Assembly (NCBI RefSeq): GCF_000003815.2
Contig: NW_023365722.1
Span: 227,537-279,986 of the forward strand
Direction: 5' to 3'
Length of the DNA: 52,450 bases
Source: Branchiostoma floridae
Lineage: Eukaryota > Chordata > Leptocardii > Amphioxiformes > Branchiostomatidae
The translations under genes were made by a program, and so were the position numbers. The notes under the pieces were generated by a model, which was given only the letters and a program-made list of their open reading frames with translations, did no database searches and was not told the DNA's origin. This document shows positions 34,193-52,450 of this stretch, in pieces; the stretch's first letter is position 1; every line of letters starts with the position of its first letter.

Positions 34193-35874
34193 CGCGTGAA
34201 AACAATCAAAGGCAATGAAGGATACAATTCAATATGATGTACAGCATAGAGCAGTGTAATTAAAGTAGAATCTTTATAATAAGTGTGTGTGTTACATTAA
34301 CAAGGGTTCTAGGCATCGTGTTACATGAGGCCATTATCAATTCCCCAGATATGATTTTTTTTACATCAATGATATAAGATATGCCAAATAGCAGTTACCT
34401 TGTCTTTACTTTGCCTTAATTATGGTACCTGTTGGACCATCTATTATATTTTTCTTCTTCATTTATATGTCAATTCATTGTTGTATAAATCCTGCTCAAT
34501 ATCACTGCCGAAAGATAGGGGATGCTACCTGAAATTTCTGACCGCTTCCAAAATCATACCATGTTGCTTTAACGATTGCTATTAGGTGTATAACTTTTTT
34601 TATATAGAGTAAAATCTCTCCTAGTACTTTGAATTTCTACCGGGCTCGAGTATCACAAACGTGTATATATAGATTTCTTTTGTTTATCTGTAAAAGTACC
34701 ATGCAATATTGAAGATGTATAACTTAGTATCTCTCCCAATTGGTGCATAGTTTTAGGTATTTGTTATCTTTTTCTTTAACATATAAATCCATTGAAGTTA
34801 TTAGGGAAACTTTGTGATTAACTTTGTGGAATTGTTGTATTCATAATTGGTCCAATCAATAGTAAGTTTAAAAATCATCATTTTGCCAGGTCCCAAAAGA
34901 CTGCCAAAGTAAAAAGGGTGTGCAATACGGTCCCATTTCGATACTGTTGAGATGCAACCAAATTGTTCATAACTATACCTTATAAATTGTCAATTTGATC
35001 GCGAAGCGCACGCAGCAAGTTAAGAACGAAATAGTGTGCAGCATGAATACTCAACACTCAATTCTACAAAACGAAAGTATGTGTACTCTAGAAGAAGTGT
35101 AAATGTACGTACGTGTTGGCACCCAATATCAGCTACACCCCCTGGGTTTGCCATGTATTACATTGTCTGCAATTTCAATAGAAAAAAGAAAAGTGAAAGT
35201 GAACGCGAACATCAAAATAAACTTCAAAATCAAGAGTTCAAACAGAACGCAGACACTCACCGACTTCGATGTGTACGCTAAGCTATACGGACTTATTAAT
35301 TACACAGATTTCTCAGGGAATTTTCGACTCCTAATCCGGTATTCTGATTAAACTTCACAATCTGCACGGGCTGTATCCCACAGTCATTGTTGTAAAACTG
35401 TTATAAGTAAAAAGCACGCAAAACCACACTGAAGTCTAATCCAAAGCAATCCCCTTAGTCCTCAAAGGAGGTAATTTATATGTGATATATGTCTCGAAGA
35501 AATCTCATTTCTGTATCCTAGAACCACTTACTGCCACGAGAACCACGTGCACGCTAAGCTATATAGTCTTATACAAATATTCCGGGGGAATTTTCGGCTC
35601 CTTATGCGGTATTCAGATCAAAACTTTGAAGTCGGAACCTACTGAATCAAACAAGCATTGTAGTGAAAATGTAATCGGTAAAAAGACACAATGCAATCCC
35701 CTGCCCTTTCAGAAGGCAAACTAAGCCTAGTTAAGCTCAGTGAAATATCGGTACTTACCAACATTGACTGACACAATCTGTGACAGTCTTTTTTATGTAC
35801 CACGTGAGTTCTGCAATTGCAACTCTGCATGAGAACTACATACATCCGCCGTACTGTCAAAACCTGTGGCAACC

Positions 35875-36165
35875 ATGGCTAAAGAACTCCCCTAAGACGT
35901 TGTACGAAGGCAACCGAAGAAGGATCCTTCCGAAACCAATTGTGTGCAGCAAGAAAGCATAACTATAACTTGGATAAGTTCCGATTCCAAAATTTGGGAA
36001 ACTGCCTTCAGAGAAGTTCAGGCCCTGTGACAGACGTGGCGATTCCTTCATCCCAAATACCTGTGTTGAAAACAGAATCGAAGTGACGTATCTGGACATG
36101 ATGCTGGCATGTCGTCTTCTGATGGTATGGCTGCAGCAACAACGAAATGAGAACAGTTAGTGTGA
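35875..36165 (+). pseudogene. Broken copy of NHL gene exon 1
   Basis: Keeps the ATG and MAKELP but has TAA at 35893-35895, seven codons in. The following sequence still matches the intact exon (DVVRRQPKKDPSETNCVQQ) and then shows a small insertion near 36010 that shifts the frame. No membrane, stalk or propeller exon follows. Its 3' part is closer to the relic at 15.88 kb than to the intact gene. Confidence 0.82.
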
Positions 36166-36169
36166 ATAG

Positions 36170-37920
36170 ATAAGTTGGCTTAGAACTCTAAATTACATGC
36201 AGACTGGTTGTTGCTCAATATACATATTATAAAAACTGGGTAGGTCAGTAACGTCAAGTAACTCGTGCGACGTCCCTATTCACAGGACATTTAGCAGGGA
36301 CTGTATAAGGGCAGGATCGGGGTCGTCTGAAAAACAGAAGTCTCGTTGTCTCGTCACGACAACCTAAGTATCGTCATATCAAATCCATTGCGTATACCTT
36401 TCGTTTGACTAAAAGTCTTCATCTTAGAATCAACTTAACTTGCCGTAAGCATTCACCGAGATATGATCAACTGAAGACAAGTTTCTTCACATCTTATTGT
36501 TGAATAAAGGAACCCGACATGCTTTGCGGTGTGGCTATCCTTCACCTCAGCTCACCTTGTGCATTTGGAGGGGCAAATTCGGTAGTCTGACTTACAGGAG
36601 GTATTCAAACAAAACCCCATTAATCGGATATGTTTAGAAGTACAATGGGTCGGGTAAAATGAATACGACATATGCATAGAAGTGATATCAGTATTATGAT
36701 GACCAAACTGTGTTCTGTTACCATCCTCGTTCCCACTATCTTTGGTGAGTCCCCGGTCTCAGCCTTCTACTGACAAAACAACCTATCACAATAGACAGGA
36801 TTGTTTGGCCGATCAACATCCTAGACACTTCGTGATCGCCAGGAGGCAATTTATATGTTTGATAGCTCGGAATAAAGACGGTTCAGTCTGTATTTTCTCT
36901 CCCAGTGCATTCATCAAAACAAGACTGGGTTACTCACATTTTTACGTTGTCGTAGCATTTTTTGCCTTCCAAGAAGGACCTAAAATATATGGTCGTATGT
37001 ATTATCTCTTGGTCTTTTAAATCAGTGAATGATTTGCAATAACTCTACGTACCGTACCATACAATCATCATGCTCTAAAGCTCCAACTTGGTGTCCAATC
37101 ATTCCAAAATTTTTGCATGTGTTTACATAGTATTTCAGTCGTCTGGTGGTGTACGTGCTTGTAAGGTTAGTTGTAATACAAGCTCAAAACGGTAAATTAT
37201 AACAAGCGAGCTGATAAGTTGTTCAACACTCCTGGTGTAAAAAAAACGCGTAGAAATGTGCAAATACTATGATGGCGTTCATTTTTAAGGAAGGCTATTT
37301 TTGAAAAATTTGTTTACGTCAGTCAAAGTTCAGTGACTAGTCGACTTACAGTAACTTGTTTGACGTCTCCCTTCAAGGCACGTTATCTTGCATGAACGGA
37401 AAGGGCAGGGACGGTCGTGTTAGAGGCAGACGTTTCCTTGTCTCGTCACGAGCGTTGATAATTAAGAACTTTATCGCAAAAATAGATGTTCCATGGTTTC
37501 AGATACCTTGAGTTCTACTACACAGTCTTAGATTAAACAGAAATATAATGTTGCCGTGCGTAAAGTAGGAGTCCAACGACTCAAAATGATGAAATCGGTG
37601 AAGTAAGACATTCCAGCATCTCGTGTCAAAAAGGTTTAAGTTCCCTTTCCAACAGCAGGCACAATACAATACTGTAAATGCAGTTATGTTCGCGGAAATT
37701 CAATTTTGCGGTAGCAGGACAATAGAATTTTCGCGGTGGTTTTAATTTCGCGGTAACACCATGTACTGTACACTCTTACTGTTATGGAGAAATATTCGCG
37801 GCGGTAGTAAATTCGCGGTAAAGTAGCCACCACGAAAACCGCAAAAATGAAAGTTTCTGCATTTACAGTATACAATTGACAATGAACAATGGACAATGAT
37901 CGGACGGCGTTGACATGTTT
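36170..37920. other. Intergenic sequence of unit 2
   Basis: Matches 16.15-17.85 kb. No gene seen. Contains the fold-back insertion at 37671-37869. Confidence 0.65.
37671..37869. mobile_element. 199-bp fold-back MITE with 7-bp target duplication
   Basis: ACTGTAAATGCAG at the left end is inverted at the right end. Flanked by ATACAAT on both sides (37664-37670, 37870-37876). Unit 1 near 17813 has one such site and no insertion. The interior is rich in TTCGCGG and CCGCAAA. Superfamily not assigned. Confidence 0.82.
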
Positions 37921-38108
37921 GACCAATCACATCGCACGTCCATACTAGTCACCGATGATGTGATCAAAATTGGACCAATCAGAATTGTCCACAATCCGTA
38001 TCGTCATTTACGCCATGAACAGATTGCTTTATATCTATAAGTAGGCGGAACAGTCCGTTTGCATGGTCGGAGAATGGACAGTAACTGAGACAACAGATCC
38101 AGATACTT
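37921..38108 (+). promoter_or_regulatory. Predicted promoter and untranslated first exon of receptor B
   Basis: CCAAT at 37923-37927 and 37975-37979, TTTATAT at 38028-38034, donor ACTT|GTGAGT with the exon end at 38108. Same order and similar spacing as before receptor A. The acceptor would be TATTAG ending at 39926, just before the signal-peptide ATG. Confidence 0.52.
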
Positions 38109-38533
38109 GTGAGTATCTGGAGATTTTTCCTGTTCAATATCACGCTCTTTGTTATAATTTCTGTCACGTCGTTAAAACGTCATAAATTATGATTTTGTCA
38201 ATGGTACGAAATTACGACTTAACGACCAAAAATGCCTGTTGTGCCCTTTTTTTTTTAAAACACCACCTTTTGTGTCAAGCCTGTGTTATGGAAACTATCT
38301 TGTGCCGTTTATAAACTGTTCTGGAAAGATTTGGCCATAGTGTCACAGCATTCAGTAATATTGTGACATTTCCGCCATTCCTTTTCCTGTCATCCTCCTA
38401 GACAGAGGCGTACCAGCGTCATCGTGCTTGACATAAGCTTGTTTGATTACTGACAAATTCATATTCCTCATGCATTTTGACAAACCGACCATACTGCTAA
38501 AACCAAACAGTCCAACATTTTCACCGGGGATAG

Positions 38534-38546
38534 GGGGGGGGGGGGG
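38534..38546. repeat. Poly-G run
   Basis: Homopolymer G tract in the putative 5' intron of receptor B; prone to assembly error. Confidence 0.8.
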
Positions 38547-39944
38547 CGTCGACAACTCAAGCGAGGGGGTAAGGCTTGTGTAGTCGAACGGGTAAATACA
38601 AGTTAGGCGCCCGCCCCAAAACCCGAGTCGTACCGTCACACTTCGACGTATATGTTCTTCTTCCATGTTATATCAGAAGCTCACTGTTCTTGCCAAACGT
38701 TCTATAACTGCAACGGTTGCGTCAGTGCCTTTTTCAGCGCGTATTCGCAATTCTAAATGGTGCACGTACTGACGTTTTGACTTGCTTGGTCGCTGAAAAC
38801 CCGCTGAAGCTGAACGTGTTAAATTTAATGTTCCGTGAGGTGCACAACTACAGCCAGCGGTGTCTACCGTGTAACCTGGTGACCCCAGTTCTTCTAACGT
38901 CTTCTTCTGTTTATGCTTCACAAAATGCACAATGTTAGATGTTATACTTAGGTTTTATTCAGAGGGACGCCAACTTTATCCAGAAGTAGAGATTCAACTT
39001 TCATCTATTCATTATATTCCTGGATGTATAATCTTCACAAACGTACTTTCCGGATGGTACCCAGGCTACCTTTTTACCCCATAAAATATTTTTATTTTAT
39101 TTTTGTGGGACCAAATGACAAAGGTCCAGGGTCTTATGTACAGACCTACCAGGTTAGTGAGTTTCAAGTTATTTTAAGGTCTAGTTTTTTTTATTTGTTT
39201 GTAGAAGAAGAGGAAGAGGAAACTGAGCGAAAATAATATGTTCCTTTCTGTGAAGGTAACATAATGAAATATTATGTAATCTAGTATATCCGAAATAATT
39301 CATTTACCAGACGTTACCTATAGCTATACTAATTGGCGTCATCGCCCCCCTCCGTCAGAGATTGACCGAAAAATCCCGGTCTAAATTGGGTCAGAAAGGA
39401 AACTAAGGGAGCTCAGGAAGCTCGCAATGAACAGGACAAAGTGGAGAGAGTTGAAGAAAGACTGAATGCAGCTGCAGGGTGTCCAGACCACTGCAGCAGC
39501 AGAACACAGTAGACTACTACTAAATAGGGTTAATCATTTTGTTACTGAAAAAATTTATATAAAACTCTCGAAGGATGAAGGGTCAGAACAAAACGATCTT
39601 TGAGGTCTTTTCAGGTCAGGGACTTGTTACACAACAAACTTTGGCACGTTTTGCTTTAGGGCAAATTCCACATTGTGTAAAGGCATAAAGGTGGTGTGAG
39701 CGGGATGGATTTCTTTGCCTCGTCACGAGTCATAATAACAACATCTATAATCATAAACAAGAATCGATGCTGTGCTATTCGTTCTTTTTGCATAGTCTTG
39801 AGATTGGAAGAAATTTGCTGGCATTTTGTGTGTTTGTGTGTGCGTGTGTGTTTGAACAAGGTTGTCATCTTACAGAATGATATTAGAAGCATACAATGCC
39901 TAATATAGCTGGTTTGCGTTTATTAGGCTATACACGCTGACACC

Positions 39945-52450
<12,506 letters not shown>

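Larger units (their letters stand above)
33290..35500. repeat. Second copy of the tandem-unit 3' flank
   Basis: 3' flank of receptor A, matching 7650-10290 in pieces. The clear AATAAA of the first copy is lost here; ATTAAA at 34259-34264 is a weak substitute. Contains the piggyBac-like insertion. Confidence 0.75.

Overview
This is animal nuclear DNA: every gene is split by GT-AG introns, and nearly all domain-coding exons are phase 1 at both ends. The content suggests an invertebrate deuterostome, most likely a lancelet (Branchiostoma-like): mosaic C-type lectin/EGF/VWA receptors, a membrane-anchored NHL-propeller protein, and very many short non-coding transposons. The species is an inference; no sequence search was run.

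Layout, all genes on the + strand. (1) 1580-7339: 3' part of an immunoglobulin-superfamily receptor (one Ig exon, stalk, membrane segment, Tyr/Pro-rich tail). (2) 10315-15091: a complete 4-exon type II membrane protein of 883 aa with a long cytosolic N-terminus, a Thr/Ser-rich stalk and a six-bladed NHL-type propeller outside the cell. (3) 15.1-16.15 kb: a truncated copy of that gene's first exon. (4) Receptor A, promoter near 17.86-18.06 kb, coding 20756-33248, 601 aa: signal peptide, two copies of a Trp-rich module, C-type lectin domain (CTLD), two calcium-binding EGFs, membrane segment, and a tail with four YxxP sites. (5) 35.875-36.17 kb: a second broken copy of the NHL gene's first exon, with an early stop. 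(6) Receptor B, promoter near 37.92-38.11 kb, coding from 39945 and running off the right edge: signal peptide, EGF, VWA, EGF, VWA, CTLD, EGF, EGF, CTLD, EGF, EGF, EGF (968 aa so far), with decayed EGF exons between the live ones.

The main structural result is a tandem array. The stretch from the 3' flank of the Ig receptor (about 7.65 kb) through the NHL region to the signal-peptide exon of receptor A (about 20.85 kb) matches 33.29-40.05 kb, which leads into receptor B. The repeat unit is therefore about 25.6 kb. The head (promoter, untranslated exon, signal peptide) and the CTLD-EGF-EGF core are shared between units, while the N-terminal modules differ. Exon phases explain how modules can be exchanged without breaking the frame. 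Ectodomains that could bind sugars or metal-dependent ligands, joined to tyrosine-rich tails, suggest a family of adhesion or recognition receptors, possibly immune; that function is inference.

Because the two units are alignable, each serves as the empty site for transposons in the other. This exposes non-autonomous elements with clear target duplications: TA (mariner-like, 18576-19270), TTAA (piggyBac-like, 33458-34140), TTA (Harbinger-like, 15334-15541), and a 7-bp duplication (37671-37869). Larger inverted-repeat elements, tRNA-derived SINE pieces, microsatellites and a degenerate 120-bp tandem repeat fill introns and intergenic DNA. All exon models are from reading splice sites and phases by eye; no transcript evidence was available.
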